Shown here: positions 1 to 10,622 of the stretch, piece after piece | How the letters are laid out: each line of letters starts with the position of its first letter | Numbering within the stretch: the stretch's first letter is position 1 | Source of the DNA: Morinoia aosen | Lineage: Eukaryota; Arthropoda; Malacostraca; Amphipoda; Talitridae | NCBI GenBank assembly: GCA_030386875.1 | Contig: CM059564.1 | Location: 71,691,436-71,755,435 of the forward strand | Length of the DNA stretch: 64,000 bases | Direction of reading: 5' to 3' | Notes under the pieces: model-generated | What the model saw: only the letters and a program-made list of their open reading frames with translations | Told to the model about the DNA's origin: nothing | The model's database searches: none | Position numbers and translations under genes: made by a program

Positions 1-665
1 TGAATAGTAAAATCTAACGATACATACAGCACTATTAAACTTTCCTCTCATTATGTGGAGTGTACCAGTTTCATACGATGTAAAACACCCCCAAACCAGT
101 ATGCTATTACCTCCGTGTTACCAAGTTTGTTTAAAATTTTCAAGTTCAGAGGCTGTTCCCCCCGTCCTCCAAAAATAAACGGGAACAGTCTACCGAAATT
201 CATTCGCGTTGCGTGAGTGTTCTTTTGGGATTTTTTTACGAATTACAGCATACTTTCTCGTTAACAGGAGAGTTTTACAATGTCTATATTTTTTTATGTT
301 GCTCCTGAGTAGTTCTCTTCTGATCCTGACACTATATTTTGTACTGGTAGTTTGAGTAACAATCTTCAACTTTTTCGTGCAATCATCGATTTATTTTGCA
401 CCATTTTCAGCTTGATTCGACGCGCACGAACACTGATCTCCAGTGGCACATTTGACCTTGGCAAGTTTGTAGTTGCACTGCATTTCCTAAATTTATTTAA
501 TATTTAATTGCCTTTATAATGTTGTAGTTGTGATATCTAATTTTCATGTTACAGTTTAACTTAAGGTAGAATGTGACACATTTACTAGGGCAGAAATTTT
601 TCAGCATTGAATTCTTTCTGAATTAAGCAACATTGTTTGCTCCTTAGAAAATTATGAAACTTCTT
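1..665. other. non-coding DNA, nothing recognised
   Basis: AT-rich sequence with no reading frame, repeat or RNA gene that I can recognise. Confidence 0.5.
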
Positions 666-892
666 TTAACACGTTAACTGCGATGGGTTAAACTGAAGTT
701 CAATATCTAATTCAAATTGAAAGTAAATTATAGTAAGCAATTTTGAAACTAACAAGCATTATTTGAATCGTACCTTCATTCAAATTCAGCAAGTATTTAT
801 AAAAATGGAGTTAGTGACTGTAGGTCAGCCAGCAGTACTATGAAAATCCTCTCAGTGACCACCGGTGGGTCCCTCTGCAGGAAACGTGTTAA
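666..892. mobile_element. piggyBac-type MITE (copy 1)
   Basis: A 227-bp non-coding unit is bounded by TTAA at 666-669 and at 889-892. The left end reads TTAACACGTTAACTGCGA and the right end is an imperfect inverted version ending ACGTGTTAA. Near the right end is a self-complementary ACCACCGGTGGGT motif. The same ends and internal motif recur at 47489-47718. The first bases match the ends of the piggyBac element at 39377-41393. TTAA flanks are the hallmark of piggyBac transposition. It has no coding capacity and would depend on a transposase in trans. Confidence 0.8.
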
Positions 893-3800
893 CCTTCCAT
901 ATGAATAACTACGTATTTTAGGCAATTGACAGCAACGGTGGCTCATTTTTACAGGACTGCATAAATTTTCACCAACTTACGTAAACTTTTGTTCGATCAA
1001 ACCTTCAAATATTAGATAACTTATTTGTAAACAATGGCTTTTTATGACAGCAATAATTTTTTTTAATTCTTTTTGCTGAAATGGTAGAGGAACACTGCCA
1101 TGCTCCACGTTTGTGTTGTATATCTATGATACATGATACGCTTGAAATATCTGATGTTTCATTTCACATCTATTGCTTAACTATTAAGAATTATAATCAC
1201 AGATCTTCGTGTATGTGAATCTGTTAAAAATTTAATAAATTTAAAATTTCACACACACGTGTGTAAATTTACTCATTTTCTAGATGAATGTAAAATGATG
1301 CAAAATATCTTGCTACAACAACAAAAAATTACTGACCTGTGGAGAATTTTACACAGATAATTGCTCCCCAGATAAGCTTTGAATGTATTTATCGAACAAC
1401 TCGCCTGATACTCTTGGGTGATTCGCTCATGTCAAAGGCTTCCTACGACAGATACTTCAAACTTAGGAGAGTAACTATCACTTCGCAATGTGTGTTTTTA
1501 TCACAACGTTAACAAGTTAAATGTTTAAACGCAGATGTAATAATTATCTCTTTGTCTATATTCCTGTTATTTTATCAAAAAGCGAAGCGTGAATGAGGGA
1601 ATTACGAAGACAAGAAAATTAGAAAATTAAAACTAAGGTTTAGTAAAGTATCTGAAAAGCTGATGAGATTTCGATCCATGGTATTTTAGTGCTGGTTCTT
1701 GTAACTGAAATTCAATATTTAAACAATTTAAACTATTGCATAAATTTTACAACAGCAATTTCACGATAAATTATTAGCCATTCAAGAACAACCTGTAAAT
1801 TAAGTCTACTAAGGATACTATATCATAGACCTGTATGCTTCCAAATAACAAAAACAAATGCTTCAAAACAACGAAATTAATACTAAGATAAATTTTTACC
1901 ATACTTCAAATTAACAAAATTTAATTGGTATCATTCGTTCAAACACGGGGACCAAATAATCCGGGCTCATATTTTATTAGAAGTCACCACATCATACGTT
2001 ATCATTTGGTAGTACAAATGATTATTTATTAATGAAACTGCCTGATTTTTCCCGCACAACCATTTCGGTAGAAGCGTTTACACTTTCGTTTTCAGGACTT
2101 CCTTCTGTTCTTTTAGGGAAAAAATCAGGCTAAGGTTATAAACATCCGAAGTTCTCCAAAGGTCATAATTGCTGAACCGCTCGACAAAGTCGTCATCTGG
2201 CCTTCGTCGAAGGTCTTTATCATTCGGCCTTCCTTTGTTGCCAAAATTAGCCTGCTGTTTTCGTAGGTTGCATTCAGCCGGCTTTTTTCTTGAGCCGGCC
2301 TTCATCTACAGTCTCGTCGTCAGTCCATCTTTTAACTATACGCCCACAATAATTACATACAACAAACATACCTATTATTATTCGATCTAGAAAAAACAAA
2401 TTCATTTCAATATTATGTTTTCTTCACATTGCAATAAACTTGAAAATAATTTAATGCCTAATAGCTACCGTGGGTACCAAAGTTGCTTGTTACTTAAATA
2501 AGTTTCTGTTCTTTCTCAAATAACAAATGTTGGTTTCCAATTAAATTTAGTACGCGAATTCTAACGAATATAGTCAACCAACACACTAAGGCAACTGAGA
2601 TTACTGTTTCCAAAAACGTTTCATCAACAATGCTAATATTGCAATCTAGACAAAATTGCATGTAAAACTAATTTAAATTGTGTAAATTGGATGGTGCATT
2701 AGGCAATTCGCGGCTCTGTTTCCACTGCGAAGGTGTTTTCGCGTAAGATAGAGAAATCTAGATAACCTAAACCTTTAATGTATCCTCTGTCCCCTGAGGA
2801 ACGGGTAGAAAAGCTTTGATTTTGCACAATTGCCGTGAGTCTGCATGTCCGCTTTTATCCTCGAGCTTTATGCAGGAAGCTTTTGAAATTTCCTCTGGGG
2901 TTCAACGCAGAGGAGCATTTTCTGGGCAGACTTTCTCCCTAATCACATTTCTTTTCTGGGTGCCACTATTGTAAGACTTATTCTACAAGACCTGTTGCAG
3001 ACATAGCTTACTGGTTACCTCCAACATACATGTACAAATGAATCTCACGTACTTAAAACTAATTTTTCAGCATCTGAAGCTTTGGTAGTGTCATCTTGAG
3101 GAGGTTTTTTAACTGGAAGCTACGGCCACAGGTCCGTATTCTCAAAGCAGAAATTGTTTGCAATCAGTAAAACTTTTACTAGGGCCCAAACAAACTTAAA
3201 CCTGCAAAAAAAGTAAGTTTTGATAATTCACTGAAGTTTATATACCTAATTGGTATAATCGGAAGCTGAAGCACTATCTCCACCTTGTATTTAAGATGTA
3301 GAGTAAGATGCTTAATTTACTATCAACTAACTAGTTTATATTGTAATTTACCCTTAGCCACAGAGGCGTGCAAAGTGCAGATGTTGTAGCTAAGGATGAA
3401 CACCTGCTACGATGTGGCACCATCACACCAAGTGCATTGGAAGAAACCGTCAGGAACGCTACAGCTGCTGCTGAGAACTATATGGCTAGCAAATGTTAGG
3501 CTGAATGAAATGCGCTTTTTTTCTCACTCAGATCAAGTAAAAAGTATCAAGTCAAGTTTCTCAGATCAAGTAAAGTAAGTTTTTATTTGATTTTAGATTA
3601 AGTAAAAGGAAAAGATCAGGTAAAAAGTTGGGGATTGGTCCTGAGCATCGAATGAACGTCGTGACGTTGAAACTACGCGACCTAGACTCCGTTGGATGTA
3701 CTGGAGCCAAATCGCAGTTGGAGTACTTTAAACCATGTATAGAGTGTTTTTTTGTACGTGTGGTATTGTAGAAAGTATTGAATACTTTGTACTATTTGAT

Positions 3801-5420
3801 CCTGATAATACAGCCTGAGATAACTTCTCTCACCAATGCACTAAATGCTCATAACATTTCTTCAATTACAGTTAAGAATATCCTTGAAGGAGGCCTGTAT
3901 TTGCAACACATATAAATGCAGACCGTTATTGTCATTTCCCTATGCTTAACCTCATATGGGAAAATGAAAAGCATGAGAAATATTTTTTATGAAAAGTAGA
4001 AAGTTGTGTCGTGAGAAGTTCCCCCAGTACCTGCAAAGTAACCCTTTTGACGTTTGCAGGTTTTAACATCTTAGAAAGTCCCGTCATGCCCCTTTTACTC
4101 CACGCTGAGTGCTTGATGAGTACCGTAGTGGGACCCTATCTAGACTATAGGCTGAGAATTTGTTAAGATCACTGTATGTGGAGGGGTTCTACTCATCACT
4201 CTCAATTTAATGAACCTTTCATTTCCGTCCTTCAGATGCCTGCCCACATGGGCCCCTATTGTGTTGATTTTCTACGGCAAAATTTTCTGGTTGTCGGTAT
4301 CACTCGCATAAAAAAGGCATGTTGCATCACCTTTGTGGATCCCGAGGTGCCATGTGAAGCACAGAGTAGTGCATTTTATTATTTTATTTCACAAATTCCC
4401 TATAACGTAAACATCCTGACTGGTTTGAAAATAAAAACGAACTGAAATTTAAGTTGTCTCTAACCTCTTTTTTCTTTTTCCTTTACATGGTGACATTTAG
4501 GTACTAAGACTGAATGTAGTATAATTTTACTATACTGTGATGCATTTTATCGAAATCGAATGTAACTATTCTACCTAAAACCTAAGGAATATTCCTCTCA
4601 AAATGAAAAGTGTTATACATAACAATCTATTCCAGAAATATATTTACTCAGGTCGCAATCAGAGTTCAGAACATAAATTTTATCCGCGCTATTCGCAGGA
4701 GCTTCGTGCAACTCAAGTTACATTACAAACTCACCCTTACATGGAGCTGCATGGACAAGACTTCATCGCTACTATCAATCTTGAAATAAGAAAAAATGCT
4801 AGAACTTGAATTCATTTTCCTTTATGTATAAAGATGTTCAAGTTTATGCTCAATATGTTGAAATAAGTTATTAAGTTTAAGATCAAAAGTTTATCACCAT
4901 ACGAAATCAAAGTTTATATTAATTGAAAACAAGCACATCATGGTTTGTATTTAAACAGCTCGATAAGAACGGAACTAGGCAATGCGCAAAACTTGTTGTG
5001 TATGTAGGTTAACATTTTAACATACAAATCAAAATTCGTTGAGCCATGAACTTCGTAAGTTTAACTTCTCTTAACCCGAGTTGTATCTCTAATAAAGTTT
5101 ATATTTTGTATGCTTCATGTACAAATTTTATAAACTCCTTGCGTAACTTACAACAATGTATGAATAAACGAATCAACCACAAAAGTATTTCTTTTCGCTG
5201 ATGATTGTGCAGAAGTATTAACAGATTCTGTACATTGTCACTCAGCTACATGTAACAGTCGAACACCGATGGGACGCGAGATCGCTCTTGTCCATGCTGA
5301 GAATTCCCAAGTTATCGCTGGTGTGCGTGTCTCGTGGCATGGCACAGCTAATTCCCGAATGGCGAGTCCCTTACTAGCTCGAAGAACAATTCCGGTTTGA
5401 ACGACACTCTGCGTCATTGC
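893..5420. other. non-coding DNA with only short unrecognised frames
   Basis: About 4.5 kb of AT-rich DNA. A near-perfect short palindrome (AAATTTCACACACACGTGTG and following bases, near 1243-1270) and a few copies of ATCAAGTAAA-like words (3530-3625) are visible. Overlapping frames at 2078-2390 on both strands, and at 4176-4445, have no recognisable domain and look like chance frames. Confidence 0.45.
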
Positions 5421-6170
5421 CCTAAAGCTGTACCAGCACTAAAGCTGTGCCAACACTAAAGCTGTACCAACACTAAAGCTGTGCCAACACTAAAGCTGTG
5501 CCAACACTAAAACTGTGGCAACACTAAAGCTGTGCCAACACTAAAGCTGTGCCAACACTAAAGCTGTACCAACACTAAAGCTGTACCAACACTAAAGCTG
5601 TACCAACACTAAAGCTGTGCCAACACTAAAACTGTGGCAACACTAAAGCTGTGCCAACACTAAAGCTGTGCCAACACTAAAGCTGTATCAACACTAAAGC
5701 TGTACCAACACTAAAGCTGTACCAACACTAAAGCTGTACAAACACTAAAGCTGTACCAACACTAAAGCTGTGCCAACACTAAAACTGTGCCAACACTAAA
5801 GCTGTGCCAACACTAAAGCTGTGCCAACACTAAAGCTGTACCAACACTAAAGCTGTACCAACACTAAAGCTGTCCCAACACTAAAGCTGTACCAACACTA
5901 AAGCTGTACCAACACTAAAGCTGGACCAACACTTAAGCTGTGCCAACACTAAAGCTGTGCCAACACTAAAGCTGTGCCAACACTAAAGCTGTGCCAACAC
6001 TAAAGCTGTACCAACACTAAAGCTGTACCAACACTAAAGCTGTGCCATCACTAAAGCTGTGCCAACACTAAAGCTGTACCAACACTAAAGCTGTGCCAAC
6101 ACTAAAGCTGTACCAACACTAAAGCTGTACCAACACTAAAGCTGTGCCAACACTAAAGCTGTGCCAAAAC
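5421..6170. repeat. 17-bp minisatellite, about 44 copies
   Basis: Head-to-tail array with a 17-bp unit, consensus ACTAAAGCTGTRCCAAC. The seventh base of CTGTRCC alternates between A and G, giving two main unit types (GTACC and GTGCC) and rare variants (AACTGTGGC, GTATC, GTCCC, GGACC). A run of two variant units (AACTGTGGC) recurs about 120 bp apart, which suggests expansion by duplicating blocks of about seven units. No coding frame and no flanking gene were seen. Confidence 0.97.
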
Positions 6171-6359
6171 TTTAATTAGGAATCTCTTTTTCCATCCGGT
6201 CGAAATTGTTTACTCAAAATATTGGAGGCCACCTTTTCGTTAGGACTAATCATTCTAGTTATTATTTTATTTTATACCTTATAGTTTTGAACATTCATCA
6301 CTTTGTCGTTGTCGTCATTGCAACTGCTGTCCTTTTTCTATTAAAACTTTATTGTTGTA

Positions 6360-6572
6360 GGGTAATGTTCGAATGGCCGGACGGTTTGAATCGTCGGTCG
6401 TTCTAAGTTAATTTTCAATTTTGACGATCGATAGCAATCCAAAAGACGCGTAGCAGATTACACCACCACAGGCCTTGCGGGTTGAGTTTTTAGATAGCTA
6501 CCGAGCGCAAAAATTTAAAATTAACTAAGAATGACCGACGATTCGAACCGTCCGGCCATTCGAACATTACCC
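6360..6572. mobile_element. MITE with about 75-bp inverted repeats, TA flanks
   Basis: A 213-bp element whose ends are long imperfect inverted repeats. The left arm begins GGGTAATGTTCGAATGGCCG and the right arm ends with its complement. The dinucleotide TA lies directly outside both ends (6358-6359 and 6573-6574), the target duplication of the Tc1/mariner superfamily. The arms stay complementary for about 75 bases and the loop is short, so the transcript would fold into one hairpin. No coding sequence. Confidence 0.88.
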
Positions 6573-6689
6573 TACTGATTTTGTTTTTCTGGATTATTTT
6601 TCATATTCTTTGAGTTCATGCTCTTGCATACACTCTAGCACATGTGCCTGTTAATAATTCATGATTTTTCTTCAAGAAAACAACCATAT

Positions 6690-7550
6690 TTATCGTACTT
6701 TGGGACAACGGTAACAAATGCATCATTCAAAGTAAGCGCCATTGCTAGCTGACAGTTTTGTCTATCTGGCTGCCAAATTGTGGATGTTCTTCCACAATAA
6801 TTCTTTCATTTTGAAGTGATCTGGTAAATTCGCAATTTTTTCCCCCTTTGTAATTGTTGAAGAGTTACTGGAAAGAGTGTAAGACATCAGTGGAAACAAC
6901 TGGTAGTCGGAAGGGTCAAGCCTGGTGAGGATGGAGGGCAAGAGTCCTCAGCCAAGTGCTGAAATTGTGTCTGACGCGTAGTCTCACTGTAGAATCGCTC
7001 TCTGAGTCTTGTCCACCAATCAGGACACTCTTCGATCAATGCAAGGTTCAAAAGTATCAGTAGCTGACGGTAGCGAATGGTTTTTACTGTTTCACCAGAG
7101 TTTACAAGCTCACGGTACAGCACACCGTTCTGTTCCCATCAAATGCACAGATTCGTCTTCCTTCGGACACGATTTAAAAATGAGGATTGTTGTCCTGGGT
7201 GAACCCAGAACTATTCACGTCTTTGGTTCACGATCGATGAAGATCCTTTTTCGTCTCTAGTCACTATCCGATGCAAAAAAAATACTTTCTTTAATGCTGA
7301 GAAAACACTTTACACGCCATGTCGTACATGCTCTTTATTTGGTTTAGAATTAGGTATATTTACCACGGGAGCACAATATCACGCTAACTCGAACATGACT
7401 GCACATCAACTGCGTTTTTGGCAGGTACTGTTATAGCAACAAATTGGCATGACAGCTGAAACTCTGAACTTACCCTTTCTTCCAGCGCCATCTAGGGAAG
7501 AAATTAAAAGTTTAATGAAACACCGGGATCACAGCCTTTGTCATACGTGA
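6690..7550 (-). pseudogene. decayed mariner transposase
   Basis: On the minus strand, 7123-7000 reads as the middle of a mariner transposase: LYRELVNSGETVKT followed by an IRYRQLLILLNLALIEE-type stretch. Upstream (about 7260-7123) are remnants of the block with GSP/HPGQ and CIWWEQNGV. Downstream (7000-6700) the catalytic HDNA and HPPYSPDLAPSDY blocks survive only as scattered residues in shifting frames, and the C-terminal NGAYFE motif is visible near 6745. Several frameshifts and stops show it is dead. The N-terminal DNA-binding part is missing or unrecognisable. No clean terminal repeats were found, so the limits are approximate. Confidence 0.75.
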
Positions 7551-9950
7551 CATATTTTCCTTTCAAAAAAATCTTAAGAGAATATTTGTTCACTTCTCTC
7601 GATCAAGTCGTTTAACTGAGACTCTTTGGCGGTGTTAAGAAGTCAAAGATTGGGAGAATAGGGTTGAACAAGATGGACTCTCGTTTAAAAATTCAATCGT
7701 TGCCTGCGATTATTATTGAGAAGGAAGTACCACACGACAAGCAGCATGCATTTACGCTCGCATTGGAAAATTTTGCCGCGAATGAACCGTTAAGTTTCAG
7801 TTACCTTCAAGTTCATGTTTTCGAGCGCGTATTCGACCGTATTATCAGGACATAACTCCAGTTGAAGTTGATCAGTTACATGTTAGCCAAGATAATTTCT
7901 TTCTACCGCAGCTTCAAATATTCACGCACGAATAAGTTTTGTTTTATGCTAAGAAATAAATGCGATGCAATACATCAGGAATGATAATGCTCTCTCTTTG
8001 ATTAACTTCAAGTCCAGGCTGGGTTAAATCACCATCGTGCACGCAAAAATTCCCGGTCTCACGTGAGCAAGTGTAACGATTTTGCAAACGTTTCTCAACG
8101 CATCAGCCGGTATTTTACGGCACAATAATGCAATTGCGCAATCTGTTAGGGGACATTTTGCAGTTGTCATGCAATAATCAGAGCTAATGGCGTTTGCGTG
8201 CCTAAATTCAGTGGCACAGTTGGATATATTTTTTTCAACAACATGGAGCAAAGTCATTCTTTTTGCGCGCCGCAGAGTTGACACAGTAATTTGGATCGTG
8301 CCTGTTGAGATCTCCTCTGTGTGTCAGCAGCAAACAAGCCTGCATTTTCTTCCGCATATTTTACTTCAGATTCGAAATCAAACCCCGGGTCTTCTTTTCC
8401 GCTTGCGACCGACGGCGGAATGCACAACTCATCTGCAGCGTCTTAGTATTTTTTGCACTCGTATTGCTCAACAAATCAGCGAGAAAAACCTCAATGAATG
8501 CAAGCGCTACCGAAAAAGTAACAAGAATCTTCACCCACATTCAGAGATAACAAGAACAGCACAGGGATTGAGAACCACAGCTTTGGTATTGAAAACTACA
8601 AGCCCCATGCTATATTAGCTAGGTAGAAAGAATCAGAGAGCACACAACGAAAACAAAAACAAAAACTTGTTTGCTAAGAAATCAAAATTCTGACAATAAA
8701 GCAAAAATATATCATGAAATTTAGAGCACACTATGATACGATGCACGTTTGAGCACCCAGATGGACAAAAATCATCAGTGTTGTTCACAGGTCCTTAGCG
8801 AAACGCTACACAACCGTGTCAAAGACAATACAAAATCACCATTGGGCTCTAAGTTGAGGAATTGAATCGTATTCAAATTCGCGTACCCCACCGCCTGAAG
8901 AAACTATCCTGCTAAAACGTAAATGAGTACAGTGAGTATTTTGAATTACTAAAAATGTTGACCTATCATTCAAACTGCAAAGTCATTTATAGAAAAAAAA
9001 ACAGATGTATTCGCATCAAAGTAATTTAAAAATACAGAAATTTTCTCAGCCGCCTCAGGTGCTGTGAATCCGATCTACACGTATAAAATTACGTCATTTT
9101 TAGCTCAAGTCAAACTTAAAATTGAGTAAACATTAAATAGATTGAATTCAGTATTCAAAAAGCTGTTCGATTTTTCTTGATGATAAAGTAATGATATTGA
9201 AAATAAAAATTCTGGGCTAAACTGTAGAAGGTTCAAAATTTTGCAAGAAAAGTAAAGTCTCATCTGAAAAAATGTAAGCAGCTCGAGGAAGAGAAGAGGA
9301 TGTTGTCAGGCGTGATGACTGTGAAAATGTGAGGTGTGAAGATTGAAGTATACGGACTGGTGCAAATAAAATTGTAATGTATCGGGATTTTGTTTTTACT
9401 TGCTTCTACAAGCAAACAAGCATTTATTCCAATAGGGCACACAAAAATGAACTTTAACCCGGGATTCAGTATTAGCGCTAACAACTAAGGACGAATGACG
9501 CGAAATAACTTTAGGGGCACATGGCTTGTTTCAAAAGTACGAGAATTTGTAAGGTAAACGATGTAGAATTTTATACCAACAAAATGTATGAGTTTGAGAA
9601 GATGGTGGAAAGAAACAAAGCAGTAGGAATTTAATAGACGGGAGAAGTTCTGAGAATAGTCCAATTATTCCTTTTTTGAGGCGTCAAACCAATGCCCAGG
9701 CGCTATTTTGAAAGAAATTTTTTGCTTGCGTGTCACTAGTGTGTCAAATGCTATCAGTTGTTAAAATTTAATTTGTTAGTAATTAACTGAATATTACTTC
9801 AATACTCAAGAAAAAATTATTCAAACGCTGGGTTCGCATCCCAAGTTCACATGGAATTATAGATTTCAGAAAGTGCCAAGATCTTCTAGTTAATTAAAAA
9901 AACATCAAATTTTTGACTATTGAAATGAGATGGAAGTTGAGGGTGTTAAA
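7551..9950. other. non-coding DNA, one unassigned 143-codon frame
   Basis: No recognisable gene. A frame at 8187-8618 (+, 143 codons) and an opposing frame at 8024-8284 have no domain or compositional signal that I can name. Neither has a convincing start context or splice partner. The remaining sequence is AT-rich and unremarkable. Confidence 0.45.
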
Positions 9951-10241
9951 TACACTCCTGATGAAAAGTTTAAGACTACTTGAAAATTTAGAAAAATGCC
10001 CAGTTTTCAGTGATAAATAATTAACTGTACTCAACTAGGGATCGGTAATTACTAAAGGTAAAAGGTGAGAAAGACGAAAAATAACATATGTAACAATTTA
10101 TTAAGAAATCAACATTTTTAATGAATAATGACTTTTTCAGTTGATCATTATAAGACCAGGGTAAAAAAAGTTTAGTTTAAGGGTAATTTCCGGCATTTTA
10201 GATTAGTTACAGGTTGGCACTGAGAGCGTAAAGGTTTTACT

Positions 10242-10454
10242 ATGCCCAAAGCAAGCACAAGCAAACTTTCCGAATTTGAACGTGGTCGAATTGTCGAACT
10301 GCATAAGCAAGGCTTGTCACAACGCGCAATCGCAGCTGAGATTCACCGCAGTAAAACTGTAATTTGCAACTTCCTAAAGGACCCAGAGAATTATGGAACA
10401 ACAAAATCTAGTGGAAGACCGAAAAAAATTTCACCTGCATTGGGTAGGAGATAA
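10242..10454 (+). pseudogene. Tc1-like transposase, N-terminal DNA-binding fragment
   Basis: A 70-codon frame starts MPKASTSKLSEFERGRI. It holds the paired helix-turn-helix start typical of Tc1/Tc3 transposases: LHKQGLSQRAIAAEI, then SKTVICNFLKDP, then NYGTTKSSGRPKK, which is the AT-hook-like GRPKK motif between the two DNA-binding subdomains. The frame ends by a stop soon after GRPKK. The catalytic DDE/D domain is absent. It can be at most a DNA-binding fragment and is most likely a relic. Confidence 0.85.
10311..10433 (+). repeat. direct duplication inside the Tc1-like frame, copy 1
   Basis: The segment from GGCTTGTCACAACGCGCAAT to the GRPKK codons recurs almost base for base at 10501-10622. 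The copies differ at only a few positions, including one A in a homopolymer. Confidence 0.93.
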
Positions 10455-10500
10455 AACGGATGGTTTCTCAAGACAGATGACGGTCTGCCAATCAAATTAA

Positions 10501-10622
10501 GGCTTGTCACAACGCGCAATCGCAGCTGAGATTCACCGCAGTAAAACTGTAGTTTGCAACTTCCTAAAGGACCCAGAGAATTATGGAACAACAAAATCTA
10601 GTGGTAGACCGAAAAAATTTCG
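10501..10622 (+). repeat. direct duplication inside the Tc1-like frame, copy 2
   Basis: Second copy of the 122-bp segment at 10311, separated from it by 67 bp. It encodes the same helix-turn-helix region again (SQRAIAAEIHRSKTVVCNFL). It ends within a base or two of the left end of the large inverted repeat, so the duplication and that insertion may be linked events. Confidence 0.93.

Larger units (their letters stand above)
9951..10622 (+). mobile_element. Tc1-like element, 5' part only
   Basis: Begins near TACACTCCTGATGAAAAG at 9951, which resembles the outer end of Tc1-like elements and follows a TA. A leader of about 290 bp precedes a transposase N-terminal reading frame at 10242. The 3' two thirds are absent: the sequence is cut at 10622, where the large inverted repeat begins. 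Part of the transposase start is duplicated within it. The left boundary is inferred from sequence character only. Confidence 0.65.

Noticed and set aside
5421..6170. CRISPR-like array
   Set aside because: Units are directly contiguous without spacers, and the host is eukaryotic.
8187..8618. 143-codon plus-strand gene
   Set aside because: No domain, no splice partners, an overlapping antisense frame, and no codon bias I could detect.
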